A program made the translations under genes and the position numbers. From NCBI RefSeq assembly GCF_002917105.1, contig NZ_PQFZ01000016.1, positions 87,984 through 151,983 on the forward strand: DNA of 64,000 bases, given 5' to 3'. Numbering within the stretch: position 1 is the first letter of the stretch; each line of letters begins with the position of its first letter. The notes below the pieces were generated by a model, which ran no database searches, was not told the DNA's origin, and worked only from the letters and a program-made list of their open reading frames with translations. Source of the stretch: Allobosea psychrotolerans. Its GTDB lineage: Bacteria > Pseudomonadota > Alphaproteobacteria > Rhizobiales > Beijerinckiaceae. Positions 32,332 to 41,347 of the stretch are shown here, piece by piece.

Positions 32332-32673
32332 GGCTCGGTTCCTTGCGATCGGCCGTCATCGGCCGGTCGCAAGCGAGCCGGTTACCCGGTCAGGCGCGCG
32401 AGGCGGCGGCGGACGGCATCGACTGTCGGCTGGGACTGTCGGTTGGCATTGCGATTGGGGTTCCTGATAGCGGCCTTCCCCGAAGGTCCGGCGGCGTCGG
32501 CGAAGTGCACCCTGCGGCGGCGCACGTCAAATAAAATCTGCATAAGGATGCGTGGTGTCGATGGCGCTTCGCCCTGGGGAGAATACCCCCCACCGCACGG
32601 CAGCGATTGTTGGCCCGCGCGGCTCGCCCTATGGTGCGCACGCCCTCAGCTTCTCTGCCGAAAGCCTCACCGC
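32332..32673. other. Intergenic region between mgtE and the GST gene
   Basis: A 342-bp non-coding stretch between divergent genes. It holds a 13-bp tandem duplication (GACTGTCGGCTGG at 32421-32433, GACTGTCGGTTGG at 32434-32446) and GGCCG-tcat-CGGCC near 32355. The AAATAAAATCTGCATAAGG segment near 32530 is the only AT-rich part and may be promoter DNA. No gene could be supported. Confidence 0.6.
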
Positions 32674-33336
32674 ATGACCCTGACGATCTATGGCTGCTAC
32701 CGCTCGCGCGCCTCGCGCAACATCTGGCTCGCCAACGAGCTCGGCCTCGCTTTCACCCATGTCCCGGTGATCCAGGTCTATCGCGTGCCCGATCCCCAGG
32801 CGCCGGACGCGCCGCTGCACACGCGCAGCCCTGATTTCCTCAAGGTCAATCCTAACGGCCATGTCCCGAGCATCGACGATGACGGCTTCAAGCTGCATGA
32901 ATCGCTCGCGATCAACCTCTATCTGGCGCGCAAGCATGGCGGGCCGCTCGCCCCGCGCGACGCCCAGGAGGAAGGCCTCGCCGTGATGTGGGCGCTCTGG
33001 GCCGCAACCGAATGCGAGACCCATGCGCTGAACCTGCAATACCACCTTGCCGCCTATCCGCCGGAGAAGCGCAAGCCCGAGGTCGCCGCCGCGGCGCTGG
33101 CCGCGCTCGCAGCCCCGTTCGCCGTGCTCGATCAGACGCTGGCGCAAGGCGGCGGCTTCGTCATGGGCGGGCGCTTCACGGTCGCCGACATCAACCTCGC
33201 CGAGGTCATCCGCTACGCCAAGCCGGCGACACAGCTCTTCGAGGCCGCGCCGCACGTCAAGGCCTGGCTCGAAGCCTGCCAGGCCCGTCCCGCCTTCAAG
33301 GCGATGTGGCAGGCGCGCGACGCCGAAGCCGCCTGA
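32674..33336 (+). CDS. Glutathione S-transferase family protein
   Basis: A 220-residue cytosolic GST. The thioredoxin-like N-domain reads LTIYGCYRSRASRNIWLANE with the usual Ser/Cys region, then FLKVNPNGHVPSIDDDGF with cis-Pro, and LHESLAINLYLARKHGG with the glutathione-binding Glu-Ser. The all-helical C-domain has the N-capping FTVADINLAEVIR. Sequence resembles the beta/theta-like bacterial GSTs; substrate is unknown. It is followed 90 bp later by an EamA exporter gene on the same strand. The start at 32674 is the first codon of the GST fold. Confidence 0.93.
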   Translation: MTLTIYGCYRSRASRNIWLANELGLAFTHVPVIQVYRVPDPQAPDAPLHTRSPDFLKVNPNGHVPSIDDDGFKLHESLAINLYLARKHGGPLAPRDAQEEGLAVMWALWAATECETHALNLQYHLAAYPPEKRKPEVAAAALAALAAPFAVLDQTLAQGGGFVMGGRFTVADINLAEVIRYAKPATQLFEAAPHVKAWLEACQARPAFKAMWQARDAEAA

Positions 33337-33426
33337 GCGGAAAACGGGTGGCGCCGCACTATCAACGCGCCTAGCCAGGACGCGACAGGGGAGCGCTGGC
33401 GCGCTCCCTCGGATAGGGCTTTCCAG

Positions 33427-34362
33427 ATGACCACCGCTCCCACCTCGTCTGGCCCCGTGATGGGCGCGCGCGAATGGCTCCTGCTGCTGGCGCTCTCGCT
33501 GCTCTGGGGCGGCTCCTTCTTCTTCGGCAAGATCGCCGTCGCGGAGTGGCCGCCTCTTGCCGTCGTCCTGTCCCGCGTCAGCCTGGCGGCGGCCGTGCTC
33601 TATCTCGTCTTGCGGATGCGCGGGCTCGACATGGCGGTCGGCCGCCGGATGTGGCTCGCCTTCTTCGTCATGGGGCTGCTCAACAATCTCATTCCGTTCT
33701 GCCTGATCTTCTGGGGCCAGACCCAGCTCCAGAGCGGCGTCTCCGCGATCCTGAACGCCACCACACCGGTCTTCGGCGTCATCGTCGCGCATCTGTTCGG
33801 CACCGATGAGAAGGCCACCCCGCTCAAGCTCGCCGGCGTGCTGGCCGGGCTCGTCGGCGTCGGCATCCTGATGGGGCCCGATGCGCTCAGTGGCCTGGGC
33901 GGCGCGCTCCTGCCGCAGCTCGCCTGCCTGGGCGCCGCCCTGTCCTATGGTTTCGCCGGGCTCTATGGCCGGCGCTTTCGCGATACGCCGCCGCTGGTGA
34001 CGGCGGCGGGCCAGCTCAGCGCCACGACCGTGATGTCGCTCCCGCTCGTCCTCGTCTTCGCCCCACCCTGGAGCCTGCCCACGCCGTCCTGGACAGCCGC
34101 GGCCGCGCTGGTCGGGCTCGCCTTGATCTCGACCGCGCTCGCCTATGTGATCTTCTTCCAGATCATGCGGCGGGCGGGCGGAAACAACGCCATGCTCGTC
34201 ACCTTCCTGGTGCCCGTCAGCGCCATCATGCTCGGCGTCGGCCTGCTCGGCGAGACGCTGCTGCCGCGGCATCTCGCCGGCATGGCCGCGATCTTCGCCG
34301 GTCTCGCCCTGATCGACGGCCGGCTTTTCCGACGCAAGGTCCAAATGAGCGCGGCGCGCTGA
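33427..34362 (+). CDS. EamA/DMT-family transporter
   Basis: A 311-residue inner-membrane protein with ten predicted helices in two EamA repeats, characteristic of the drug/metabolite transporter superfamily. The first repeat begins LLLLALSLLWGGSFFFGKIA and the second QLACLGAALSYGFAGLYGRR. Both contain the expected proline and glycine signatures (ILNATTPVFGVIVAHLF, TFLVPVSAIMLGVGLLGE). Family members export metabolites, amino acids or drugs; the substrate cannot be predicted. The gene lies between a GST and a LysR-tct operon on the same strand, but the gaps (90 and 137 bp) suggest its own promoter. Confidence 0.93.
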   Translation: MTTAPTSSGPVMGAREWLLLLALSLLWGGSFFFGKIAVAEWPPLAVVLSRVSLAAAVLYLVLRMRGLDMAVGRRMWLAFFVMGLLNNLIPFCLIFWGQTQLQSGVSAILNATTPVFGVIVAHLFGTDEKATPLKLAGVLAGLVGVGILMGPDALSGLGGALLPQLACLGAALSYGFAGLYGRRFRDTPPLVTAAGQLSATTVMSLPLVLVFAPPWSLPTPSWTAAAALVGLALISTALAYVIFFQIMRRAGGNNAMLVTFLVPVSAIMLGVGLLGETLLPRHLAGMAAIFAGLALIDGRLFRRKVQMSAAR

Positions 34363-34499
34363 TTGCGGCCAGGGCATTGTTGCCAAAAGATTATGAATTC
34401 CTCTAGAGTCGCTTTCGCGACCAGAGCCGCTAGAGGCATGACGATAGCGGCTGGAAGATATCGGAAAACGATACGCCAGAGGGGGAGCAGACGAGCGCC

Positions 34500-35489
34500 A
34501 TGGACGTCAGGCAACTGCGATGTTTCATCGCGGTGGCAGAGGAGTTGCATTTCGGTCGCGCAGCCGAACGGCTTGGACTCGCGCCACCCGCTCTTTCCCG
34601 CCAGATCAGCGCATTGGAAGATGGTCTCGGGGTCGCCCTGTTCACGCGCACCACGCGCCAGGTCGCGATGACGCGCGCCGGTCTGATCATGCTGGAGGAG
34701 GCCAAGGGCATCCTCGTCAAGATGGAGCACGCCTCGCGCGCGGTGCGCGGAGCCTCGCTCGCCTCCGGCAAGGTCCTGCGCATCGGCGCGATCGACGCCG
34801 CCTCTTCGAGCTTCGTGCCCGAGGCGCTCGCCTATTTCCGCGAGCAGCATCCCGGCATCGAGATCAAGTTCGTCGAGGCGATGACAGCCCCGCTGATTCA
34901 GATGCTGGAGGCCGGCAAGCTCGATCTCGCTCTGACACGTCCGCCGCGCAAGCCGACCGACTGCGCCTTCGAGATCCTGCGCGTCGAGCGGCCGCTCGTC
35001 GTCCTGAACGAACAGCACCCGCTGGCGGCGCGCGAACACCTGACGATGCTCGACCTCGTCGGCGAACCCTTCATCGTTCCCTCCAAGCGCAGCCGGCCCT
35101 TCGCCTATGATCTGGTGATGGCCTATTTCGAAAGCGTCGGGGCCGTGCCCAACGTCTCGATCGAGGCCACCGAAAAGCCGGCGATGATGTCGGCCGTGGC
35201 CGCCGGACTCGGCATGGCGCTGGCGCCCGACTGGGTTTCGCGCCTGAGCTTTCCGGGTGTCACGATGCGCCGCCTGCGCGGCGCGCTGCTCGACCCCCCG
35301 CCACCTGGCGCGCTGGTCGGCGTCGCCTGGCGGCCGCAGCAGAAGCTCAGCTCGCGCGACGACTTTCTCGCCATCCTTCGCGAGAGCGTCACCCTGATCG
35401 ACGAACGGCATGTTTTTCCGTTCGTCATCTCGCCACCCAAGATGAAACGCACCGCCCGCGCCGTCGGGCCGTCTACCGGAGGAGCCTGA
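34500..35489 (+). CDS. LysR-family regulator of the tct operon
   Basis: A 329-residue LysR regulator starting MDVRQLRCFIAVAEELHFGR, with the HTH at AAERLGLAPPALSRQISALE and an effector domain from about residue 92 (LRIGAIDAASSSFVPEALAY). It resembles the CatR/BenM/CbbR-type group. Its TGA overlaps the tctB ATG (TGATG), so it is cotranscribed with the tripartite tricarboxylate transporter genes instead of being divergent as most LysR regulators are. It probably senses the transported carboxylate. The C-terminus has about 20 extra polar residues beyond the usual LysR end. Confidence 0.92.
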   Translation: MDVRQLRCFIAVAEELHFGRAAERLGLAPPALSRQISALEDGLGVALFTRTTRQVAMTRAGLIMLEEAKGILVKMEHASRAVRGASLASGKVLRIGAIDAASSSFVPEALAYFREQHPGIEIKFVEAMTAPLIQMLEAGKLDLALTRPPRKPTDCAFEILRVERPLVVLNEQHPLAAREHLTMLDLVGEPFIVPSKRSRPFAYDLVMAYFESVGAVPNVSIEATEKPAMMSAVAAGLGMALAPDWVSRLSFPGVTMRRLRGALLDPPPPGALVGVAWRPQQKLSSRDDFLAILRESVTLIDERHVFPFVISPPKMKRTARAVGPSTGGA

Positions 35490-36007
35490 TGAGTTTGAAT
35501 CCTATCGAACGGGCGCAGGGTCTGCGCATTCGCTCGCAGCAGGACATGGCGGCCGGCCTGTTCATGGTCGCGCTTGGCGTCTTCGCCTTCCTCCTGTCCG
35601 GCGACCTGCCTCTCGGTAGCCTTCGCCAGATCGGGCCGGGCATGCTGCCGAAATCCTTTGCGGTGATCTGCGCCGTGCTGGGCCTCATGCTCTCGCTCGC
35701 CTCGCTGCGCTTCAACGGCGAGAAGCTGACGGGCTGGGCCTGGCGTGGCGTCTTCCTCGTGCTCGGCGGAGCCTGCCTGTTCGGGCTCGCCATTCGCGGC
35801 TTCGACATCGGGCCGATCCATGTCCCGCAGCTCGGGCTGCTCGTCGCAGGGCCGCTGGTCATCCTCGTCTCCGGCCTCGCCGCCGACGACATGAAATGGA
35901 AGGAGCTGATCATCTTCGCCATCGCGATGACGACCGCCTGCGCCCTGCTCTTCAAATACGCACTCAGCCTGCCTATTCCGCTGGCGCCCTGGCTCCTGGG
36001 GATCTGA
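35489..36007 (+). CDS. tctB: Tripartite tricarboxylate transporter, TctB small membrane subunit
   Basis: A 172-residue protein with four hydrophobic helices (MAAGLFMVALGVFAFLL, SFAVICAVLGLMLSLA, GVFLVLGGACLFGLA, ELIIFAIAMTTACALLF) in the order and size of TctB, the small membrane subunit of tripartite tricarboxylate transporters. IGPGMLPKSFAVICAVLG is the conserved TctB-family motif. It overlaps the LysR gene by one base and is followed by tctA after 4 nt. TctB is poorly conserved in sequence, so the assignment rests on the operon as well as the motif. Confidence 0.9.
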   Translation: MSLNPIERAQGLRIRSQQDMAAGLFMVALGVFAFLLSGDLPLGSLRQIGPGMLPKSFAVICAVLGLMLSLASLRFNGEKLTGWAWRGVFLVLGGACLFGLAIRGFDIGPIHVPQLGLLVAGPLVILVSGLAADDMKWKELIIFAIAMTTACALLFKYALSLPIPLAPWLLGI

Positions 36008-36011
36008 CACG

Positions 36012-37511
36012 ATGGACATGATCGCCAATCTCACGCTCGGCTTCGGCGTCGCGCTGTCCCTGCAGAACCTGGCCCTGTGCTTCGCCGGCTGCTTCATCGG
36101 CACGCTGATCGGCGTGCTGCCCGGCGTCGGGCCGATCGCCACCATCGCGATCCTGCTGCCGATCACCTTCGGCGTCGATCCCGTCGGCGCGCTGATCATG
36201 CTGGCCGGCATCTATTACGGCGCGCAATATGGTGGCTCGACCACCGCGATCCTGGTCAACATCCCGGGCGAGGCGACCTCCGTCGTCACCACGCTCGACG
36301 GCCACCAGATGGCAAAGCAGGGCCGCGCCGGCGTCGCGCTCGGCATCGCCGCGCTCGGCTCCTTCTTCGCCGGCTGCGTCGCGACCCTCTTCATCGCCGC
36401 GCTCGGCGCGCCCCTGACCAAGCTCGCCTTGCTCTTCGGTCCGGCGGAATATTTCTCGCTGATGGTGATGGGCCTGTGCTTTGCCGTCGTGCTGGCGCGC
36501 GGCTCGATCCTCAAGGCCTTCTGCATGATCATGCTGGGCCTGCTGCTCTCGACGGTCGGCACCGACCTCGAAACCGGGCAGGAACGCCTCACCTTCGGCT
36601 TCCCGCCCTTGTCGGACGGTATCGATTTCGCCGTGCTCGCCATGGGCGTCTTCGGCTTTGCCGAGGTGCTGCGCAATCTGGAAAACCCCGAGGCGCGCGA
36701 CGTGGTGAAGGCCAAGATCGGCCGGCTGCTCCCGGACTGGAGCGAGATCAAGCAGTCGATCAACCCGGTGCTGCGCGGCACCTTCATCGGCGGCATCCTC
36801 GGCATCCTGCCGGGCAATGGCGCGGTGCTTGGCCCCTTCGCGAGCTACACCCTCGAGAAGAAGATCGCCAAGGATCCCTCGCGCTTCGGACGTGGCGCGA
36901 TCGAAGGCGTCGCTGGTCCCGAATCGGCCAATAACGCCGGAGCGCAGACCGCCTTCATCCCGCTGCTGACACTCGGCATCCCGCCCAATGCCGTGATGGC
37001 GCTGATGGTCGGTGCGATGACGATCCACGGCATCATTCCCGGCCCGCAGGTCATGACCAAGAACCCGGAGCTGTTCTGGGGCATGATCGCCTCGATGTGG
37101 ATCGGCAACCTGATGCTGGTCATCATCAACCTGCCGCTGGTCGGCGTCTGGGTGAAGCTGCTGCAGGTGCCCTACCGCCTGATGTTCCCGGCGATCCTGA
37201 TCTTCTGCTGCATCGGCATCTACTCGGTGAACAACCAGCCGGTGGACGTCGCCTTCACCGCGATGTTCGGCCTGTTCGGCTACCTCTTGATCAAGCTCGG
37301 CTTCGAGCCCGCACCGATGCTGCTCGGCTTCGTTCTGGGCAAGCTGCTCGAGGAGAAGATGCGCCAGGCGCTGATCATCTCGCGCGGTTCGTTCATGACC
37401 TTCATCGAGCGGCCGATCTCGGCCGGCCTGCTGATCGTCGCCGTAGTGGTCCTGGTGATCGCGCTGCTGCCTTCGATCTCGAAGAAGCGCGAAGAGGTCT
37501 TCGTCGAATGA
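36012..37511 (+). CDS. tctA: Tripartite tricarboxylate transporter, TctA large membrane subunit
   Basis: A 499-residue membrane protein with about twelve helices. The TctA signatures GTLIGVLPGVGPIATIAILL, GIYYGAQYGGSTTAILVNIP with GEATSVVTTLDGHQM, and the second-repeat GGILGILPGNGAVLGPFASY and GVAGPESANNAGAQTAFIPL are all present. It is the main translocation subunit, driven by the proton or sodium gradient and fed by the periplasmic TctC protein. It sits 4 nt after tctB and 65 nt before tctC. The substrate is a tri- or dicarboxylate, not identifiable from sequence. Confidence 0.96.
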   Translation: MDMIANLTLGFGVALSLQNLALCFAGCFIGTLIGVLPGVGPIATIAILLPITFGVDPVGALIMLAGIYYGAQYGGSTTAILVNIPGEATSVVTTLDGHQMAKQGRAGVALGIAALGSFFAGCVATLFIAALGAPLTKLALLFGPAEYFSLMVMGLCFAVVLARGSILKAFCMIMLGLLLSTVGTDLETGQERLTFGFPPLSDGIDFAVLAMGVFGFAEVLRNLENPEARDVVKAKIGRLLPDWSEIKQSINPVLRGTFIGGILGILPGNGAVLGPFASYTLEKKIAKDPSRFGRGAIEGVAGPESANNAGAQTAFIPLLTLGIPPNAVMALMVGAMTIHGIIPGPQVMTKNPELFWGMIASMWIGNLMLVIINLPLVGVWVKLLQVPYRLMFPAILIFCCIGIYSVNNQPVDVAFTAMFGLFGYLLIKLGFEPAPMLLGFVLGKLLEEKMRQALIISRGSFMTFIERPISAGLLIVAVVVLVIALLPSISKKREEVFVE

Positions 37512-37576
37512 CGGGGTTGCTAGAGCTGCTCGTTCAATCCAGCGTCCATCAAAACATCTCAAGGGAGGCATCGTTC

Positions 37577-38548
37577 ATGAGGAAACTGACACTTGGCCTG
37601 GCGGCCGCGATCACCATCGCGTTCGCCGGCGGCGTCCAGGCGCAGACCTATCCGACGCGCCCGGTCACCATGATCGTGCCGTTCGCCGCCGGCGGGCCGA
37701 CCGACATCATCGCGCGTATCGTCGCCGACCATATGTCGAAAACGCTCGGCCAGCAGGTCGTGATCGAGAACGTCGCCGGCGCCGGCGGCACCACCGGCAT
37801 CACCCGCGCGGTCACGGCAGTGCCCGACGGCTACACCATCGCGATGGGGCATCTGGGCACGTTCTCGGCAGCGCCCGCGACCTATCCCGGCCTGAAATAC
37901 GACCCGATCAATGGCATGCAGGCCATCGGTCTGGCTGGCGGCACGCCGATCCTGATCGTCGCCCGCAAGAATTTCGAGCCGAAGGACCTGAAGGCGTTCG
38001 TAACCTATGTGAAGGCGAACTCCGAGAAGGTGAACGAGGCCCATGCCGGCCTCGGCTCCGTCTCCTGGACGACCTGCACCCTGCTGAAGGCCCAGCTCGG
38101 CGTGCCGAAGATCAACGCCGTCGCCTATCGCGGCACCGGGCCGGCGCTGAACGATCTCGTCTCCGGCCAGATCGACTTCATGTGCGACCAGATCGTCAGC
38201 GTCGCCGAACAGGTGAAGGCCGGCAACATCAAGGCCTATGCGATCGCCTCGAAGCAGCGCTCCCCGGCCCTGCCCGACGTTCCCACCACCGCGGAAGCCG
38301 GGCTGCCGGAGTACCAGATCGAGGCCTGGAACGGCATCGCCGGCCCCAAGGGCTTGCCCAAGGACGTCGTCGATCGTCTGGTCGCAGCGCTCGACAAGGC
38401 GCTGAACGACGAAGGCACCAAGAAGCGCCTGCTCGAACTGGGGACTGTGCTGCCGACCGCCGAGGAACGCACCCCGGCCGGTTTCGCCGCCCTGATCAAG
38501 CGCGACGCCGACAAGCTCAGCCCAGCCTTGTCAGCCGCACCGAAGTAA
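37577..38548 (+). CDS. tctC: Tripartite tricarboxylate transporter substrate-binding protein (TctC/Bug)
   Basis: A 323-residue periplasmic Bug-family receptor. The signal peptide (LTLGLAAAITIAFAGGVQAQ) is followed by YPTRPVTMIVPFAAGGPTDI, VIENVAGAGGTTGITRAVTA, the ligand-loop AYRGTGPALNDLVSGQIDFM and LPDVPTTAEAGLPEYQIEAW: all standard Bug elements. GGGAGG precedes the ATG. It completes the LysR-tctBAC operon and is followed by a strong terminator. Bug proteins bind carboxylates or other anions with high affinity; here the ligand should be the inducer of the LysR gene at the head of the operon. Confidence 0.95.
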   Translation: MRKLTLGLAAAITIAFAGGVQAQTYPTRPVTMIVPFAAGGPTDIIARIVADHMSKTLGQQVVIENVAGAGGTTGITRAVTAVPDGYTIAMGHLGTFSAAPATYPGLKYDPINGMQAIGLAGGTPILIVARKNFEPKDLKAFVTYVKANSEKVNEAHAGLGSVSWTTCTLLKAQLGVPKINAVAYRGTGPALNDLVSGQIDFMCDQIVSVAEQVKAGNIKAYAIASKQRSPALPDVPTTAEAGLPEYQIEAWNGIAGPKGLPKDVVDRLVAALDKALNDEGTKKRLLELGTVLPTAEERTPAGFAALIKRDADKLSPALSAAPK

Positions 38549-38574
38549 CGACCCGGAACAGGCAGGATATGGAG

Positions 38575-38602
38575 CGGCGGATCCCCGGATCCGCCGTTTT
38601 TC
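38575..38602 (+). terminator. Rho-independent terminator of the LysR-tctBAC operon
   Basis: CGGCGGATCC and GGATCCGCCG form a perfect 10-bp inverted repeat with two bases between, followed at once by TTTTT. It lies 27 nt after the tctC stop. Confidence 0.95.
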
Positions 38603-38774
38603 GTTTATGTTCGCGGATAGACCACGGGATTTCGTGAGTGCCGCGACGCCTTGATATCATGGCGCTTTCGCCATTCCGGTTGCGAATATTCATATCTTGT
38701 TACCCAGTTTTTCGGAACTCGCGCCCGCGCCAGCCCGTTTCCTTCCCGAACGTTCTCTTGGAAGGAGAAAAACC

Positions 38775-39194
38775 ATGTTCAAGAAACTTGTTCTTATCGC
38801 CGCGATCGCCGTCGCTCCCGCAGTCGCTTTCGCACAGCAGAACCCGCAGGGCGCTCAGGGCGGCGCTCTCAGCGGCGGCGCCACCGGCGCGGTCGGCGGA
38901 GCGATCGTCGGCGGCCCGGTCGGCGCGGTTGTCGGCGGCGTCGGCGGCGCCGTGGTCGGCGCGATCATCGGCGACCAGACGCCTCGCTTCCGGCAGTATG
39001 TGGTCGAGCAGCGCGTGCCGTCCTACACCTATGCGGAACCGGTCGTCGTCGGCACGGTCCTGCCGTCGGATGGCGTGGTCTACCGCGAGGTGCCGCGCGA
39101 ATATGGTGTGACCGACTATCGCTACACGGTCGTGAACCAGCGCCCTGTTCTGGTCGACCCGCGCACCCGCCGCATCGTGCAGGTCATCGAATAA
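38775..39194 (+). CDS. DUF1236-family exported protein with glycine-zipper segment
   Basis: A 139-residue secreted or surface protein. The signal peptide (LVLIAAIAVAPAVAFAQQ) is followed by a Gly/Ala/Val-rich run (about 30-68) of glycine-zipper type (GGAIVGGPVGAVVGGVGG) that could insert in or associate with a membrane. The C-terminal DUF1236 module follows (GTVLPSDGVVYREVPREYGV, RPVLVDPRTRRIVQVIE). DUF1236 proteins are common in Hyphomicrobiales and of unknown function. The ATG at 38775 has GGAAGGAG upstream. It forms its own unit: it has a terminator before (38575-38602) and after (39260-39294). Confidence 0.88.
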   Translation: MFKKLVLIAAIAVAPAVAFAQQNPQGAQGGALSGGATGAVGGAIVGGPVGAVVGGVGGAVVGAIIGDQTPRFRQYVVEQRVPSYTYAEPVVVGTVLPSDGVVYREVPREYGVTDYRYTVVNQRPVLVDPRTRRIVQVIE

Positions 39195-39259
39195 CGCATG
39201 ATAGTGCGATCCGCCGGATGATCGCGCCATTACCCGCCTGATCGTCACGCCGGCTCGTC

Positions 39260-39294
39260 GGCCCGCCCCGGAAAACGGGGCGGGCCATTTTCAT
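39260..39294 (+). terminator. Strong GC hairpin terminator after the DUF1236 gene
   Basis: GGCCCGCCCCG-GAAAA-CGGGGCGGGCC is a perfect 11-bp stem with a 5-nt loop, followed by ATTTTCAT. It lies between this gene and the convergent upp gene; the T-run is on the plus strand only. Confidence 0.85.
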
Positions 39295-39313
39295 GTCTCA
39301 GCGCCATGTCGCC

Positions 39314-39955
39314 TTATCGCGTGCCGAACATCCGGTCGCCGGCATCGCCCAGGCCCGGCACGATATAGCCGTGCTCGTTCAGCTTCTCGTCGATCGCCGC
39401 CGTCCAGATGCGGACATCGGGATGGGCGCCGCGAAACCGTTCGATGCCTTCGGGCGCCGCCAGCAGGCAGACGAAGCGCAGATCCTTGGCGCCGCGCTCC
39501 TTCAACCGGTCGATCGCCGCGACCGCCGAATTGGCCGTCGCCAACATCGGGTCCATCACCACCACCATGCGCTCGGCGATGTCGGAGGGGGCCTTGAAAT
39601 AATACTCGACCGCCTGGAGCGTGTTGGGATCGCGATAGAGCCCGATATGGGCGACGCGGGCGGCGGGCACCAGTTCCAGCATGCCGTCGAGGAAGCCGAC
39701 GCCGGCGCGCAGGATCGGCGCGAAGACCATCTTCTTGCCGGCGATGATCGGCTGCATCGACTTCGTCAGCGGCGTCTCGATCTCGGTCATCTCCATCGGC
39801 AGGTCGCGCGTGACCTCGTAGCAGAGCAGCATGCCGATCTCGTTGAGGAGCTGGCGGAAGCTCTTGGTCGAGCGGTCCTTCTCGCGCATCAGGGTCAGCT
39901 TGTGCTGCACCAGCGGATGGTCGACGACGGTGACGCCGTCCTGGCTCTTGGTCAT
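39314..39955 (-). CDS. upp: Uracil phosphoribosyltransferase
   Basis: A 213-residue UPRT that makes UMP from uracil and PRPP. It starts VTVVDHPLVQHKLTLMREKD and contains the UPRT PRPP motif VVVMDPMLATANSAVAAID and the uracil-binding C-terminal GLGDAGDRMFGTR. Length is normal. It is the third minus-strand gene after URC1 and URC4, with a palindromic repeat in the 150-bp gap. In the yeast URC pathway the UPRT (URC6) is part of uracil catabolism, so this upp probably serves that pathway as well as salvage. Confidence 0.97.
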   Translation of the reverse strand: MTKSQDGVTVVDHPLVQHKLTLMREKDRSTKSFRQLLNEIGMLLCYEVTRDLPMEMTEIETPLTKSMQPIIAGKKMVFAPILRAGVGFLDGMLELVPAARVAHIGLYRDPNTLQAVEYYFKAPSDIAERMVVVMDPMLATANSAVAAIDRLKERGAKDLRFVCLLAAPEGIERFRGAHPDVRIWTAAIDEKLNEHGYIVPGLGDAGDRMFGTR

Positions 39956-39983
39956 TCCTGCACGCCCCTTTGTACCCTCTCAG

Positions 39984-40089
39984 CCCTCATCCTGAAGAGC
40001 GATCCGAAGGACCGCGTCTCGAAGGATGGTCCAGAGCGCACTGGAGCATCCTTCGAGACGCCGCTTCGCGGCTCCTCAGGATGAGGGCT
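39984..40089. repeat. Dispersed palindromic repeat, family 1 (copy 2)
   Basis: Arms at 40014-40034 and 40041-40061 (GCGTCTCGAAGGATGGTCC and complement, one mismatch) with outer arms CCTCATCCTGAAGAGC and GCTCCTCAGGATGAGG. Same family as 5078-5181. It lies between URC4 and upp and may form a hairpin in their common transcript. Confidence 0.88.
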
Positions 40090-40103
40090 GTGGTGTTGCC
40101 AAC

Positions 40104-41339
40104 TCAAAATACGGTGCCGTCGCTGATGATCGTCAAGGGCGGGCCGCCATCTCCGCGCTTCTCGCGGGCAATGCGCCGGCCGGCGGCCCAGGTGCCGCCC
40201 TCCAGCACCTTCGCCAGCGGCAGTTCCTCTGCCGTGCGTCCCAAGCGCTTGCGGATCAGCATCCCGATCTCGTCGAGAAGCGCCACGGTCAGCGCGCGCC
40301 ATTCCACGACCAGCGCCGAGCCGACCTCATGGGCGCGCGTCGCATCGCTCTCATCCTTCAGCGCGATCACGCCGCAATCGAGGAACAGCCCGCCATTGCG
40401 ATATTCGGGCAGACCGGTCAGGTCATCGATGTCGATCACCGCGATCCCGGCCCATTGCAAGGGCTCGATCAGCGAATAGGACAGCCATTGCGAGAGCTTG
40501 TGGAAGGGCACCAGCCCGGCCGTCGGCTCAGCTTGCGCGATCAGGGGATGCCGCCAGGTATCGCCCAGCGCGACACCGGCGACCGTCAGGCGCGACGGCC
40601 AGATGCCGCCGAAGGTGGAGAGAACCTCCGTCAGGATATGCCCGGCGCGCAATGTGCCGGTCTCGGCCGCACCAACGAGCCGGTCGAACAGATCGCCGGG
40701 GCGCTTCAGACCCTGACGCTCCAGCTCCTCGCCGAGACGATTCATCAAGGCCGCGCGGCCCTCGACCGCAAGCAGCGGATTGCCGGGACCGGCCTGGAAG
40801 CCCTGCGCCAACGCCGCGCCATCGAGCCGCTTCAGCGCGGCCGCGTCGACACGCAGCGGCTCGGCCGGATCGCTGGAGAACAGGCCGGCCGCGAACATGT
40901 CGAGAGAGGCCAGCGCCAGCCCCTCGGAGCGGCCGACCGACTGCCCCGAGGCCGCATCGCGATAACGCCAGTCCGGGCCCGCTCCCGCATCCAGCAACAC
41001 GCTGACCACGGCGAGATCATAGGCTGCGCGACCGCGCGCCCCGGCGTCGGGAAACCGCGCGGCCTGGTCGAGCACGCTCCAGCGATCGACGCCGGCCAGG
41101 TTGAAATGCCGCCAGCGGGCGTGGAACGGGATGTCGAGCGTCGGGTAGTTCGCCTTGATCGTGTCGAGGACATAGCCGGCGCAGGCGTCGAGCCGCGTCG
41201 CATCGACGCTGAAATGCAGGAGCTTGCCGGCCAGGCCGAGCGCCAGCATCTCCTGCGCGCGGGCGCGGACGGCAGCAGGCTTGAGCAAGGCGCGGACGGC
41301 GTCCGTCTTCTGGTCAGACATCGTGTTCTGGTTAGACAT
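40104..41339 (-). CDS. URC4/Urg3-family protein (DUF1688), uracil catabolism
   Basis: A 411-residue member of DUF1688, the URC4/Urg3 family needed for growth on uracil as nitrogen source in Lachancea kluyveri. Recognisable stretches are SVDATRLDACAGYVLDTIKA, IPFHARWRHFNLAGVDRW, PFHKLSQWLSYSLIEPLQWA and GLPEYRNGGLFLDCGVIAL. Its exact reaction was still unclear in the literature I know. It begins 8 nt after URC1 and is followed by upp. The start at 41339 or at the second Met (41321) is not resolved; neither has a strong Shine-Dalgarno. The linkage with URC1 and UPRT makes the pathway assignment strong. Confidence 0.88.
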   Translation of the reverse strand: MSNQNTMSDQKTDAVRALLKPAAVRARAQEMLALGLAGKLLHFSVDATRLDACAGYVLDTIKANYPTLDIPFHARWRHFNLAGVDRWSVLDQAARFPDAGARGRAAYDLAVVSVLLDAGAGPDWRYRDAASGQSVGRSEGLALASLDMFAAGLFSSDPAEPLRVDAAALKRLDGAALAQGFQAGPGNPLLAVEGRAALMNRLGEELERQGLKRPGDLFDRLVGAAETGTLRAGHILTEVLSTFGGIWPSRLTVAGVALGDTWRHPLIAQAEPTAGLVPFHKLSQWLSYSLIEPLQWAGIAVIDIDDLTGLPEYRNGGLFLDCGVIALKDESDATRAHEVGSALVVEWRALTVALLDEIGMLIRKRLGRTAEELPLAKVLEGGTWAAGRRIAREKRGDGGPPLTIISDGTVF

Positions 41340-41347
41340 GGAGCGGC

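Noticed and set aside
32332..32673. M-box or other Mg2+ riboswitch upstream of mgtE
   Set aside because: No conserved M-box stem or loop sequence could be seen in the leader; only a short tandem duplication and small hairpin.
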